Assembly: GCA_022777205.1 (NCBI GenBank)
Contig: JALFGP010000087.1
Coordinates: 1-52,282 of the forward strand
From: Rikenellaceae bacterium
GTDB lineage: Bacteria > Bacteroidota > Bacteroidia > Bacteroidales > UBA932
Reading direction: 5' to 3'
DNA: 52,282 bases
Shown here in pieces: positions 17,384-25,963 of the stretch. Within the stretch, counting starts at the first letter, position 1, and every line of letters starts with the position of its first letter. The position numbers and the translations under genes are program-made. The notes under the pieces are model-generated. The model worked only from the letters and a program-made list of their open reading frames with translations. It had not been told where the DNA came from and did not search any database.

Positions 17384-17689
17384 TTAAGCGCCCCACCCAG
17401 TAGCATTGGAATATGTTGCCCAGTACTGATTGACATATTGACTGCCTCCTGAAACATCCACCTTGTCAAAGTTGTCATATAAAATCACATCCGACTCTGC
17501 ATAAGGGAAGGAATTGTCATCCGGATTGCCGGGGTCTGAAGGCGTTTCCGGTTCCTCCGGGTCTTCCGGGGATTCAGTGTCCGGAACAGGAGTTTCACTG
17601 TCAGGAACATCTGGTTTCTCAATCGGAGAACAGGAATAAGCCGCAAAGACTGAGACACACAGAGCGACCAGAAGGTTTTCAATTTTCAT
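17384..17689 (-). pseudogene. N-terminal part of the interrupted nuclease lipoprotein
   Basis: It encodes 101 residues: a lipoprotein signal peptide MKIENLLVALCVSVFAAYSC with lipobox Cys20, a Pro/Glu/Asp-rich linker (about 25-60), and the start of a beta domain (VILYDNFDKVD ... NQYWATYSNATGWGA). It then meets TAA at 17384-17386, and the next codons in the same frame (AIDYGKSAYSSFQNN) continue into the nuclease gene. One base change at the stop would restore a lipoprotein of about 568 residues. See the C-terminal entry. Confidence 0.75.
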
Positions 17690-17751
17690 AGTGCGACAGG
17701 TTTAATTCACATAACCCGGCTAAATTAGCAAGACTTTGATATTTTTCCAAA

Positions 17752-18081
17752 TTATTCAGTATGGTTCTCATCGAAAGCACTCATAAAGCCCTCCAGCAGA
17801 GACGGCAACCGTTCCCCGAAATCCTTCAAAAGTTTTCCAGTCTCCTCAATCCCCTGCCTGACCAACAAGCCAGTATACCGTCCAATGGCTTTGTTGATTG
17901 CATCCCGTTCCTCCTGTGAATATGAGTCATAGTTCGTCTGGTACTCTTCCAGCAACTTCTCATATTCCGATTGTGACCGTTCCCAATCATCCTCAGTCCA
18001 ATTGCTGCAATTCTTTTCAACTTCATTTACATAATTGGCGTGTTCCAATATTTCTGATTCAAGGTGGAATTCTGAGGACAA
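17752..18081 (-). CDS. Small acidic helical protein, DUF6565-like
   Basis: About 109 residues, rich in Glu, Tyr and Trp, predicted to be helical. The segment YVNEVEKNCSNWTEDDWERS resembles the small Bacteroidota family I know as DUF6565, normally lipoproteins. Here no signal peptide is seen. The frame opens after a TGA 13 codons upstream and the only starts are weak (TTG at 18081), so the N-terminus may have been lost. The role is unknown. It lies between the broken nuclease gene and the AraC regulator on the same strand. Confidence 0.5.
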   Translation of the reverse strand: MSSEFHLESEILEHANYVNEVEKNCSNWTEDDWERSQSEYEKLLEEYQTNYDSYSQEERDAINKAIGRYTGLLVRQGIEETGKLLKDFGERLPSLLEGFMSAFDENHTE

Positions 18082-18153
18082 ATATTTGTATAATAGAAGG
18101 TTTCTGTCATAGCCCTGTCACTCCATTTGAAATCCGCAGCCGGATGAAGAATC

Positions 18154-19008
18154 TTACGATGATGCTTGCTGGAGGGATTCGCGGTAATCGGCGGGAGACT
18201 GTTTTACAATGCGTTTGAAAAACTTGACGAAATAGGAGGGGTCATCAAAGCCTAGTCTGAAGGCGATTTCTTTGACAGAAAGCACAGAATAACGCAAAAG
18301 GCGCTTGGCTTCAAGGATGATGCGGTGATTTATCAGTTCAAGAGGAGTGTCGGAGGAACATTCCCTCACATACAGCGTCAGAGTCTTGGGAGTGACGCTC
18401 ATAAGCCTGGCGTAATCCTTAACGGTATGGAGACGGGCATAGTTTTCCTCAACCAGTTTACGGAAAGAGATGAAGGCCGAATGTGAAATTTTGAGAGAAG
18501 AGGAAGCCCCGGCATAAGTTTCAGTACAACATCTTCTGATTTTGACCATCAGAAGTTTGACAAGGGAGCGCAGAGCCTCTCTATGTCCGAGTGCATCTTT
18601 ATTCAGCAGTTCTTCCTCAATTGCCTCAAACAGCCGCATAAGTGGCTCAATGTCAGACACCGGGACAGTCACATACGGTACACTCAGAAAATCGTCGAAC
18701 AATTCGGCGCAGACTTTGAGCACGATGCCCTTTTGGTCGTGAGCAGAATCAAAGGAGTGAATCTGTCCTGGCGAAATCAAGAACAGACTGCCTGGAGAAA
18801 TTGGATATTGATTGAAATCCACGTAATGCAATCCGCCTCCTTCCACAAAAAAGATTATCTCGTAGAAATCGTGCAAGTGCATTCGGTCTGTTTCGATTCC
18901 ACGAAGCATCTCGAAGAAATCCGGCATATGATGGAGTTCAACGCCGGCTCCGTTAGGATTGTCGCACACCATATCATAGCGACAGAATATTTCTCTTAAA
19001 TCGTCCAT
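18154..19008 (-). CDS. AraC-family transcriptional regulator
   Basis: About 284 residues. The N-terminal cupin sensor domain contains HLHDFYEIIFFVEGGG and SPGSLFLISPGQIHSFD, and the C-terminal double helix-turn-helix contains HTVKDYARLMSVTPKTLTLY and VKEIAFRLGFDDPSYFVKFF followed by KRIVKQSPADYRES, the canonical AraC signature. The start was moved to the ATG at 19008 (MDDLREIF), because the upstream extension overlaps a TATATTTG box (19051-19058, minus strand). It is divergent from the PTPS/QueD-like gene. Ligand and targets are unknown. Confidence 0.9.
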   Translation of the reverse strand: MDDLREIFCRYDMVCDNPNGAGVELHHMPDFFEMLRGIETDRMHLHDFYEIIFFVEGGGLHYVDFNQYPISPGSLFLISPGQIHSFDSAHDQKGIVLKVCAELFDDFLSVPYVTVPVSDIEPLMRLFEAIEEELLNKDALGHREALRSLVKLLMVKIRRCCTETYAGASSSLKISHSAFISFRKLVEENYARLHTVKDYARLMSVTPKTLTLYVRECSSDTPLELINHRIILEAKRLLRYSVLSVKEIAFRLGFDDPSYFVKFFKRIVKQSPADYRESLQQASS

Positions 19009-19167
19009 TCGATTATGATGGTTGTATAGTTTGTTGAAACTTTCATAGTACAAATATATGGAAGATAAATGGTAAATATGTAACATGAGCAAATAATACT
19101 TTTAACAATGTTATAAATTTACCATATATTTTCCGTAATGGGCATTTCTATTTGCCGCATCAATTCA

Positions 19168-19175
19168 TACCTTTG
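19168..19175 (+). promoter_or_regulatory. -7 promoter box of the PTPS/QueD-like gene
   Basis: TACCTTTG matches TAnnTTTG and lies 24 bases before the ATG at 19200. A TTTC at 19145-19148 is at the right distance for a weak -33 box. Confidence 0.55.
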
Positions 19176-19199
19176 CGAAACACATATAAAATTTTGATT

Positions 19200-19763
19200 A
19201 TGAGAAGCATTACCAAATTAGACCTTCAGTACGCCCACCGTTTCTATGGATTCAAAGGTGAGGCTCAGTACCTTCACGGACACACCGGCGTCCTTACCAT
19301 TGAAGTTGAAGAACCAATCAACAAGGGCGTCAATATGGCCTACCCTTGCAATGAGATCCAGAAAGTTGCCTGGGATGTTCTGAAAAATTTCGACCACGCG
19401 CTTGTACTGCGCGAAGATGATCCGCTCCTTCCTGCCATCCTCGACGTTTACGAAAAGACCGGTATCAAAAACGGCACTCCTCAAAATACGATGAAGGGTG
19501 CAGCTTTCAAAACCGATCTGTGTCAGGCTTATCCTGATTGCCGGCTTGTTGTCACCAAGGAAACTATGACTGTAGAGGGAATGATCAAGATCGTCTATGA
19601 TCTGCTCAAAGATAAGCTCAATATCGTAAAGCTGACTTTCACCAGCGGAGTGAATGCGGCATCTCAGGAGTATCCGTCGCACACCAGCATAGACCGTTGT
19701 CCTCTTTGCGGAATCGCACTTGACGAAAATGGCGTCTGTCCTAAGTGCGGCTACAGGAAATAA
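19200..19763 (+). CDS. 6-pyruvoyl-tetrahydropterin synthase/QueD-like protein with C-terminal zinc ribbon
   Basis: The 188 residues keep the three zinc-binding histidines of the PTPS/QueD fold (H13 in YAHRF, and H26 and H28 in YLHGHTG) and the late Glu region (TSGVNAASQEYPSHTS). The Cys that E. coli QueD has four residues before the HGH motif is an Ala here, so classic 6-carboxytetrahydropterin synthase activity is uncertain. A C-terminal zinc ribbon (CPLCGIALDENGVCPKCGY) is added. Such members are usually annotated in queuosine or pterin pathways. No other queuosine gene is nearby. The ATG at 19200 fits the -7 box at 19168. A hairpin terminator follows. Confidence 0.8.
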   Translation: MRSITKLDLQYAHRFYGFKGEAQYLHGHTGVLTIEVEEPINKGVNMAYPCNEIQKVAWDVLKNFDHALVLREDDPLLPAILDVYEKTGIKNGTPQNTMKGAAFKTDLCQAYPDCRLVVTKETMTVEGMIKIVYDLLKDKLNIVKLTFTSGVNAASQEYPSHTSIDRCPLCGIALDENGVCPKCGYRK

Positions 19764-19784
19764 TTACATACATCAATTCTTAGC

Positions 19785-19825
19785 AAACTGGCACCCAGGC
19801 AGAAATGTCCATGGGTGCCAGTTTT
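19785..19825 (+). terminator. Intrinsic terminator after the PTPS/QueD-like gene
   Basis: AAACTGGCACCCA pairs with TGGGTGCCAGTTTT around a 14-base loop, with a T-rich tail. Confidence 0.8.
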
Positions 19826-19838
19826 CTTTCCCGAATAG

Positions 19839-19909
19839 TTGAGATAAGAGGATTCGAACCTCTACAGACAGAACCAAAATCTGTAGTGCTACCATTACAC
19901 CATATCTCA
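19839..19909 (-). tRNA. tRNA-Gln (anticodon TTG)
   Basis: On the minus strand the acceptor arms TGAGATA and TATCTCA pair. The anticodon stem-loop ACAGATTTTGGTTCTGT presents TTG, and the T-arm AGAGGTTCGAATCCTCT is standard. The discriminator is A. The 3' CCA is not encoded. Confidence 0.93.
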
Positions 19910-19974
19910 ATTCCGGGTGCAAATTTACAAAATATTTCTTAATTGCAAAGTTTTGGAATCCCTTCAGGGACTTT

Positions 19975-20583
19975 CTATGCAAGTGAGGGCCGGATGCAGT
20001 CGTTCAGATGGATGAGAGAAGTCACTGGGGCAATTTTTTCCAGGCGGGAGGCTCCGTGCAAATCGTCAATCTCCACCAGGAAAACAAATTGCTTCACCAC
20101 TACTTTGCGTGGAATTCCGTCTTTCACTATGGTTTTTCCGTTCAGCGAAAGTGCCAGGGCTTCGGCGGTGCCTCCGGTGGCAAGTATGTCGTCCAGAATG
20201 GCTATTTCAAACACACCGTCGGTCAATCTGCCTGCTGCAATGTCGCTGTCGCGGTAGAAAATCTTGTCGGCACCGTATTCCTTCATTATTTCCACTCCGG
20301 TGAGGTCGCCTCCCGCATAAGGAAGTTTACCGGATTTCCGGACCGGGATGATGTTTGTTACTGCACCGTCTGTCAGAAGCAGCGGGGCTCCGAACAGAAA
20401 TCCTCTTGCCTCGGGAAGAGCCAAAGTGGGACAGTGAACTGCTGCATCAAGTTCGCTGATTACTTGAGAAAAAACCTCTTTGGAGGACATCAGAGGCATA
20501 ATGTCTATGAAATTTATGCCTTCTTTAGGAAATCCCTTGTAAAACTTCAGTTTCTCGACCAGATTGATGCCAGAATTGCTCAT
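19975..20583 (-). CDS. apt: Adenine phosphoribosyltransferase-like protein
   Basis: This 202-residue type I phosphoribosyltransferase fold protein has the PRPP-binding loop IAILDDILATGGTAEA and the adenine-type ARGFLFGAPLLL and VRKSGKLPYAGG segments. Apt salvages adenine to AMP using PRPP in the cytosol. The length is slightly above the usual 170-180. A minus-strand TATATTTG box (20630-20637) lies about 47 bases upstream of the ATG. It is divergent from the PmbA-type gene. Confidence 0.85.
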   Translation of the reverse strand: MSNSGINLVEKLKFYKGFPKEGINFIDIMPLMSSKEVFSQVISELDAAVHCPTLALPEARGFLFGAPLLLTDGAVTNIIPVRKSGKLPYAGGDLTGVEIMKEYGADKIFYRDSDIAAGRLTDGVFEIAILDDILATGGTAEALALSLNGKTIVKDGIPRKVVVKQFVFLVEIDDLHGASRLEKIAPVTSLIHLNDCIRPSLA

Positions 20584-20649
20584 AGAGAAAAAGTTGATTA
20601 GTTACACCTGATAATTTCAAAACAAGCCGCAAATATAATGAAACTTCAC

Positions 20650-20657
20650 TAAATTTG
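20650..20657 (+). promoter_or_regulatory. -7 box of the PmbA operon, divergent to the apt promoter
   Basis: TAAATTTG matches TAnnTTTG. It lies 80 bases before the PmbA-type start and overlaps the apt promoter region. Confidence 0.4.
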
Positions 20658-20737
20658 CATCCTTTAATTGAATAATTCGGGCTCGCGAAAATCGAGTCTA
20701 TGGATACTTATGTGGCATAGGATGAAATTCAGAAAGG

Positions 20738-22120
20738 ATGGAACTTATAGATACAGATGAAATAGAATTGGCCGAGTTCAGCATTAACCAGGCTAAGCAG
20801 ATGGGAGTTGAAGGGGCCAGTGTCACATTGAACAAAAGCATATCCGACACGTGCATAATGAGGGACGGGGTCATAGACAGCATCCAGCACCGTCTGGACA
20901 GGAACCTCACATTCAGGTTTTTCACTCGCGGACATTTCGGTTCCTTTTCGACAAACAGACTAAATCGCGGAGATATTTCCGGGTTCATAGCCAAGGCTGT
21001 GCGGACTCTGGAACTGTTGGAGCCTGATTCCTGCCGCCAGCTTCCTCCGGAGAATTGTATGGCCACAGATGCATCACAGGGGTATGAAGCAGGCTTATGG
21101 GACAGCAGATATTATGAAACTACGGAAAAGGAGAGATTGGCTGCCCTGGCAAAAATGCATCTGCAGAGCCCGTGCTCAGAGTCATGGAAAATTGTTTCAG
21201 AAGAAAACGAATACAGCGATTATGCCGTTGCAACGCTTCTGATGGACTCCAGGGGATACCGTATGATGCATTTCGAAAGCGGGTTCAGCCTCTCCTCAGA
21301 CATTACAGTTATGTCAGACAATGGAGAGCGCTACAGTTCATACTGGTGGGAAATATCCCCGTTCAAGGATAAGGTGAATCCGGCCCGATGTTCCCTGACA
21401 GCTTTGAACAAGGCAGTTTCATCTATTGGGCCGGAAAAAATTGAAGGCAGGAAGATGACTGTGGTAGTGGACGGAAATGTCGCATCAAGGCTGCTCTCCC
21501 CCATCACAGATGCCCTGAACTGTATGTCCATTCAGCAGAATATGTCATTTCTATGCGGAAGCAAGGGGAAGAAGATTTTTTCGGAGGGAATGAGCCTGCG
21601 GGACGATGTCAGACATTGGGGACATACGGGAGCAAAGTTGTTCGACAGCGAAGGGGCGGCCTGCATTGATTTGCCGGTTATTGAAAACGGAGTCGTGATG
21701 AATTATTTCACAAACACTTGGGCGGCCAACAAAACAGGAGAAAACAGGACTAATGCCGACATTTCACGTCCGGTGCTGAAAAAATGGGTATCACCGCACC
21801 TTGGAGGAGGCCGGGCTGGAGTTTGGCAATCAGAAGGGAAAAGTTTAACTTTGCAGGATATTCTGGAGATTTGTGGCGAAGGGATTTATGTCACTGATTT
21901 CAATGGCGGGAATTGCAATGGGGTCACCGGAGATTTTTCATTCGGAGTGTCAGGATTTGCGTTCCGCGACGGGAGAATCGGGAATCCGTTCCGGGAGATG
22001 CTGATAACGGGAAATATGCTCGAGTTGTGGGGGAGGCTGATGGCTGTGGGGGATGATGTTCGGGAATGCGGAGCCTGGCGGTTGCCAAGCATTGCGTTCG
22101 GAGAGGTTTCCTGCATATGA
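20738..22120 (+). CDS. TldD/PmbA-family protein (PmbA/TldE type)
   Basis: This 460-residue protein has the PmbA/TldE pattern: an N-terminal domain with VEGASVTLNKSISDTCIMRDG, a middle VVVDGNVASRLLSP block, and a C-terminal GGNCNGVTGDFSFGVSGFAF segment typical of the family. TldD-PmbA heterodimers are zinc proteases that process modified peptides. The zinc HExxxH motif belongs to TldD and is absent here, as expected for PmbA. No tldD gene lies in this window. The next gene starts 46 bases downstream. Confidence 0.85.
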   Translation: MELIDTDEIELAEFSINQAKQMGVEGASVTLNKSISDTCIMRDGVIDSIQHRLDRNLTFRFFTRGHFGSFSTNRLNRGDISGFIAKAVRTLELLEPDSCRQLPPENCMATDASQGYEAGLWDSRYYETTEKERLAALAKMHLQSPCSESWKIVSEENEYSDYAVATLLMDSRGYRMMHFESGFSLSSDITVMSDNGERYSSYWWEISPFKDKVNPARCSLTALNKAVSSIGPEKIEGRKMTVVVDGNVASRLLSPITDALNCMSIQQNMSFLCGSKGKKIFSEGMSLRDDVRHWGHTGAKLFDSEGAACIDLPVIENGVVMNYFTNTWAANKTGENRTNADISRPVLKKWVSPHLGGGRAGVWQSEGKSLTLQDILEICGEGIYVTDFNGGNCNGVTGDFSFGVSGFAFRDGRIGNPFREMLITGNMLELWGRLMAVGDDVRECGAWRLPSIAFGEVSCI

Positions 22121-22166
22121 AAGAGGACTGGGAAAAGTATGATAAACCTTTAATAATAAATAAGAT

Positions 22167-22787
22167 ATGAAGATTGATAAGAATGCTGTGGTGGCTCTCA
22201 CCTATGAATTGATTGTTGACGGAAAAATTGCGGACAAATGCACGGTTGAGAGGCCGCTGAGCTTTATACAGGGAATGGGTTACCTGCTCCCGAAATTCGA
22301 AGAGGCTATTGCAGGCCTCAGCGCAGGCGACAAGTTTGCTTTCACACTCAGCCCGGCAGACGGATATGGCGAGGTCGATCCGGAAAGAATCATTGACCTT
22401 CCTATTGCCGCATTTACAGACCCGGAAGGAAAAATCCGCCACGACCTTCTGATTGAAGGATCAGCAATTACCCTTGTCAATCAGTTCGGACAACCGGTTC
22501 CGGCAACCATCCTGAAAGTATCGGCAGACACAGTGAAAGTGGACGTAAACCATCCTATGGCCGGCAAGACATTGAATTTCACAGGTGAAATCGTGGAAGT
22601 GAGACCTGCAACAGAGAAGGAACTCAAAGAGGGTCTTCACGGAGAACTTGCCGGCGGATGCTCCGGTTGCGGCGGAAAATGCGGCGAAGGCGAATGCGGA
22701 GGATGCGGCGAAGGCGAGGGTGGCTGCTGCGGCGAAGGCGAGGGTGGCTGCTGCGGCGAGGGCGAAGGTGGTTGCTGCAAAGAGTAA
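22167..22787 (+). CDS. SlyD-like FKBP peptidyl-prolyl isomerase with Cys/Gly metal-binding tail
   Basis: Residues 1-150 are a SlyD-type FKBP with an insert-in-flap domain: MKIDKNAVVALTYELIVDGK, PLSFIQGMGYLLPKFEEAI, and VNHPMAGKTLNFTGEIVEV. It catalyses proline isomerisation and acts as a chaperone. The last 50 residues are built from GEGEGGCC-type units (four repeats of 24 bp) and carry about 14 Cys. Comparable His/Cys-rich tails on SlyD bind nickel or other metals. Here His is almost absent, so a thiol-type metal site is inferred. The glycosyltransferase ATG follows the stop directly. Confidence 0.9.
   Translation: MKIDKNAVVALTYELIVDGKIADKCTVERPLSFIQGMGYLLPKFEEAIAGLSAGDKFAFTLSPADGYGEVDPERIIDLPIAAFTDPEGKIRHDLLIEGSAITLVNQFGQPVPATILKVSADTVKVDVNHPMAGKTLNFTGEIVEVRPATEKELKEGLHGELAGGCSGCGGKCGEGECGGCGEGEGGCCGEGEGGCCGEGEGGCCKE
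22683..22778 (+). repeat. 24-bp tandem repeat coding for the Cys-rich SlyD tail
   Basis: Four units of 24 bp: 22683 (degenerate), 22707 and 22731 (identical), and 22755 (a few changes). Each encodes an 8-residue GEGEGGCC-like unit, so changes in unit number keep the frame. Confidence 0.9.
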
Positions 22788-23852
22788 ATGCACATAGGCA
22801 TAGTCATACTGAATTGGAACACAAAGTCCTATCTTGAACGGTTCCTGCCTCCGCTGATTGAATCCGTGGAGGCATTCAACGACTTTGCCAACTCACGTTC
22901 CGCCGAAATAATTGTTGCCGACAGTGCTTCCACGGATGGCTCGATAGCACTGGTCAGGTCTGAATTTCCGTCCATACGCACCATTGCTCTGGATCGGAAT
23001 TACGGATTCACAGGAGGTTACAACAGGGCAATTAAGGAAATCATCGACCATCCCTCTTCCCTGCCCTGCGATTTCTTCGTACTCCTCAATTCAGACATTG
23101 AAGTTGAACGGAACTGGCTTGCCCCGCTTTCAGAGTGGATGATGGAGCATCCGGATTGCGGAGCCTGCGGACCGAAACTGCATTCGTGGTACGAAAGGGA
23201 TAAATTCGAGTACGCAGGTGCAGCAGGTGGACTGATAGACCGTTTCGGATATCCATTCTGCCACGGCCGCGTGATGAAAAAGCTGGAGATGGACCGGGGA
23301 CAATACGATTCGGCAAGGGATGTCCTCTGGATAACCGGAGCGTGTCTGATGGTGCGGAAAGACGTTTGGGTGGGGCTGAACGGTCTGGATGACAGTTTTT
23401 TTGCCCATATGGAGGAAATTGACCTGTGCTGGAGGATGCAGCTGGAGGGATGGCGGGTCACCGTTGTGCCGCAATCTCTGGTCTGGCATCTTGGAGGAGG
23501 TACCCTGCCTTCGGATTCGCCTCAAAAGCTCTATCTTAATTTCCGCAACAACCGTCTGCTTCTGGAGAAGAATCTCGGCAGAACCATAGGGCCCCGCAAA
23601 GCAGCCGCGAGGATTCGCTTCCGGAGAGTTCTGGACTTCTGCTCGGCCATCATTTACCTGCTGAGCGGCAAAACTGAATATTTCCGTTCGGTCATCCGTG
23701 CCCACAGGGATGCGGAGAAACTGTTGTGCCAGAAAGGTCATACTGTTCCGGATACAATATCCGGCAGCAAAACCGGGGTCCGAGGCATTTACGGAAAATG
23801 TATGATTCCCCGTGCCGTTTTAGGCATCAGAATAGACACTGAAAAAATATAA
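22788..23852 (+). CDS. Family 2 glycosyltransferase
   Basis: This 354-residue GT2 protein has an N-terminal IVILNWNTKSYLERFL, DSASTDGS, an NSDIEV nucleotide-sugar/metal motif (DxD-like), and a FFAHMEEIDLCWRMQLEG block matching the rhamnosyl/WcaE-type branch of GT2. It would transfer a sugar from a nucleotide sugar to a surface glycan on the cytosolic face. Its start abuts the SlyD-like stop (TAAATG), so translation is coupled, and trkA starts 2 bases after its own stop. No other glycan assembly gene is adjacent. Confidence 0.9.
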   Translation: MHIGIVILNWNTKSYLERFLPPLIESVEAFNDFANSRSAEIIVADSASTDGSIALVRSEFPSIRTIALDRNYGFTGGYNRAIKEIIDHPSSLPCDFFVLLNSDIEVERNWLAPLSEWMMEHPDCGACGPKLHSWYERDKFEYAGAAGGLIDRFGYPFCHGRVMKKLEMDRGQYDSARDVLWITGACLMVRKDVWVGLNGLDDSFFAHMEEIDLCWRMQLEGWRVTVVPQSLVWHLGGGTLPSDSPQKLYLNFRNNRLLLEKNLGRTIGPRKAAARIRFRRVLDFCSAIIYLLSGKTEYFRSVIRAHRDAEKLLCQKGHTVPDTISGSKTGVRGIYGKCMIPRAVLGIRIDTEKI

Positions 23853-23854
23853 CT

Positions 23855-25213
23855 ATGCGAATAATTATTGCAGGAGCCGGAGAAGTCGGTTCACATTTGG
23901 CAAAGATGCTCAGCAATGAGTCCAATGACATCACCGTCATCGACAGCGACCAGAGCCGTCTGGATGCCCTTGCCGCAAACACGGACATTGTTACCGTTGC
24001 AGGCAATTCTTCTGAGATCCGGGTGCTGAAAGAAGCAGGTGTGGCAGATTCAGACCTTTTCATAGCCGTGAACCCGTCTGAATCCCAGGATGTGAACATC
24101 ATCAGTGCGATTCTCGCGAAAAAGCTTGGCAGTCATAAGGTTACAGCACGTATCAACACCGAGGAATACCTCTCCTATGAGAATAAGAATATCTTTACCG
24201 AGATGGGCATAGACCTGCTGTTCTATCCTGAAAAGATTGCAGCCGGAGAAATCATAGACCTGCTCAAGCACAATGCCTCCACAGATTCGATGGATTTTGC
24301 CCGGGGCCGGGTGCAGATGTCGGTCTTCAAAGTGGAGGAGGACTCCCCTCTTCTGGATATGAATGTGTTCGATTTGAGCCGTTATGCCACTTCGGAGGAG
24401 CTGCAGTTCAGGGTAATCGCAATTTCACGCAACAACACCACCATAATCCCGAAAGTGGACACAAAGTTCAAATATCACGACCTCATTTACATTATCTCCA
24501 AACGCGAAGGCAGCAAAATGCTTATGCAGCTGATTGGAGCGGCTAATCTGGAAGTGGACAAAGTGATGGTGCTCGGCGGCAGCCACACAGCGGAAATGGT
24601 TGCGAGACAATTGATAGGGAAAGTGTCTGAAATTAAAATCATTGAGCAGGACAAGGAACGTTGCCTGGAATTGACGGAAACCTTCGGAAGTGAGGTGAGC
24701 ATAGTGAACGCGGATGGACGCAATTCGGATATGCTCATAGAAGAGGACATCCGCAGCTATGACGCATTTGTGGCCCTTACCGGCTCGTCAGAGGCCAATA
24801 TCCTCTCTTGCGTGGCTGCAAAGAAATTGGGAATACCGAGGACTATTGCTGAGGTTGAGAATCTGGAATACATACGTCTGGCTGAAGGTATGGGAGTCGA
24901 TGCCGTAATCAACAAGAAGCTCATTACTGCCGGACGCATCTTCAAGTTCACCCTCAGCGACAAGGTACGGTTCATAAAATATATGAACGGCACAAATGCC
25001 GAAGTTCTTGAATACATAGTGACCAAAGATGCAAAAATCACAGAGGCTCCGCTCAAAGACCTGGACTTCCCGCAAGATGCCATCATAGGCGGCATCATCA
25101 GGGGCAACAACTCTTACATAGCCATCGGAAGCACTCAGATTCAGGAATATGACAGAGTGGTGGTATTCGCTCTGCCGGAAGCGGTGAGGGAAGTTGACAG
25201 ATTCTTCAGATAA
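23855..25213 (+). CDS. trkA: Trk potassium uptake regulator TrkA
   Basis: This 452-residue protein has two RCK halves, each a Rossmann NAD-binding domain plus a TrkA-C domain: GAGEVGSHLAKML at the N-terminus and VLGGSHTAEMVARQL at about 230. TrkA gates the TrkH/TrkG K+ channel in response to nucleotides. In many Bacteroidota trkH follows directly, but here it does not; grpE is next. The length and two-fold repeat are normal. Confidence 0.93.
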   Translation: MRIIIAGAGEVGSHLAKMLSNESNDITVIDSDQSRLDALAANTDIVTVAGNSSEIRVLKEAGVADSDLFIAVNPSESQDVNIISAILAKKLGSHKVTARINTEEYLSYENKNIFTEMGIDLLFYPEKIAAGEIIDLLKHNASTDSMDFARGRVQMSVFKVEEDSPLLDMNVFDLSRYATSEELQFRVIAISRNNTTIIPKVDTKFKYHDLIYIISKREGSKMLMQLIGAANLEVDKVMVLGGSHTAEMVARQLIGKVSEIKIIEQDKERCLELTETFGSEVSIVNADGRNSDMLIEEDIRSYDAFVALTGSSEANILSCVAAKKLGIPRTIAEVENLEYIRLAEGMGVDAVINKKLITAGRIFKFTLSDKVRFIKYMNGTNAEVLEYIVTKDAKITEAPLKDLDFPQDAIIGGIIRGNNSYIAIGSTQIQEYDRVVVFALPEAVREVDRFFR

Positions 25214-25234
25214 TTGATGGGCCAGCCGTATATA

Positions 25235-25247
25235 TGACATTTTGTCA
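25235..25247. promoter_or_regulatory. TGACA-N3-TGTCA palindrome upstream of grpE-dnaJ
   Basis: TGACATTTTGTCA is a perfect inverted repeat with 5-bp arms and a 3-base spacer, 80 bases before grpE. The same 12 bases occur upstream of hsp20 at 6721. Confidence 0.45.
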
Positions 25248-25326
25248 CTTTTCCCGGCTGGCTCACTCTTTGAAACTATGCTGTCGCCCGCTTGGGCAGA
25301 AACAAGTCGAACAGAAAATTCAAGAT

Positions 25327-25953
25327 ATGGAAAACACAGATACAGAAATAAAGGAAACGCCTGACACAAAGACGGTTGAAAGTTGCACTGAGGAGAATGT
25401 CCAGAGTGCCGAAAGCCTTGGAATGGACAGGAAAGAGCGCAAAAAATCTGAAAAACTTGAGAAAGAACTCGAGAAGGTGCGCGAAGAGTTGCAGCAGACC
25501 CGGGCAAAACTGACAGAGGAGACTGACAACCTTTCCAAGACCAAGGATTCATACCTGCGTCTGATGGCAGAATTTGACAATTACAGACGCCGTACCGCGC
25601 AGGAAAAACTGGATCTCGTGGCAACGGCTGCAGAGGACACAATCAAGGGGCTGCTGCCTGTTCTGGATGACTGTGAAAGGGCGATGAAGGCGCTTGCCGA
25701 TTCTGATGACTCCCCTATCGCAAAAGAAGGCACAACATTGATATACAACAAATTGACCGGTTATCTGAAAGCCAAGGGACTTACAGCCATTGAAGCTCTT
25801 GGAGCCGATTTCGATACCGATCTCCACGAAGCTGTGGCTCAATTGCCTGTTCCGGAAGAAGACAAGAAAGGCAAAGTGTACGATGTGGTTCAGACAGGCT
25901 ACAAACTGAACGGCAAGGTCATCAGATTTGCAAAAGTAGTTGTTGGAATTTAA
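25327..25953 (+). CDS. grpE: GrpE nucleotide exchange factor
   Basis: About 208 residues: an acidic N-terminal tail, a long coiled coil ([19 protein letters not shown], about 40-85), then the GrpE core ([19 protein letters not shown], and [14 protein letters not shown]). GrpE releases ADP from DnaK. The ATG at 25327 ([10 protein letters not shown]) was chosen; the longer frame to 25234 has Cys-rich non-GrpE sequence and overlaps the TGACA palindrome. dnaJ follows after 10 bases. dnaK is not in the window. Confidence 0.93.
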   Translation: MENTDTEIKETPDTKTVESCTEENVQSAESLGMDRKERKKSEKLEKELEKVREELQQTRAKLTEETDNLSKTKDSYLRLMAEFDNYRRRTAQEKLDLVATAAEDTIKGLLPVLDDCERAMKALADSDDSPIAKEGTTLIYNKLTGYLKAKGLTAIEALGADFDTDLHEAVAQLPVPEEDKKGKVYDVVQTGYKLNGKVIRFAKVVVGI

Positions 25954-25963
25954 TTTATTGGTT

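Noticed and set aside
19009..19199. Riboswitch (preQ1 type) in front of the QueD-like gene
   Set aside because: The leader after the -7 box is only about 20 bases, too short for an aptamer.
20008..20601. 197-codon plus-strand frame opposite apt
   Set aside because: Shadow of apt, which has clear PRPP-binding motifs.
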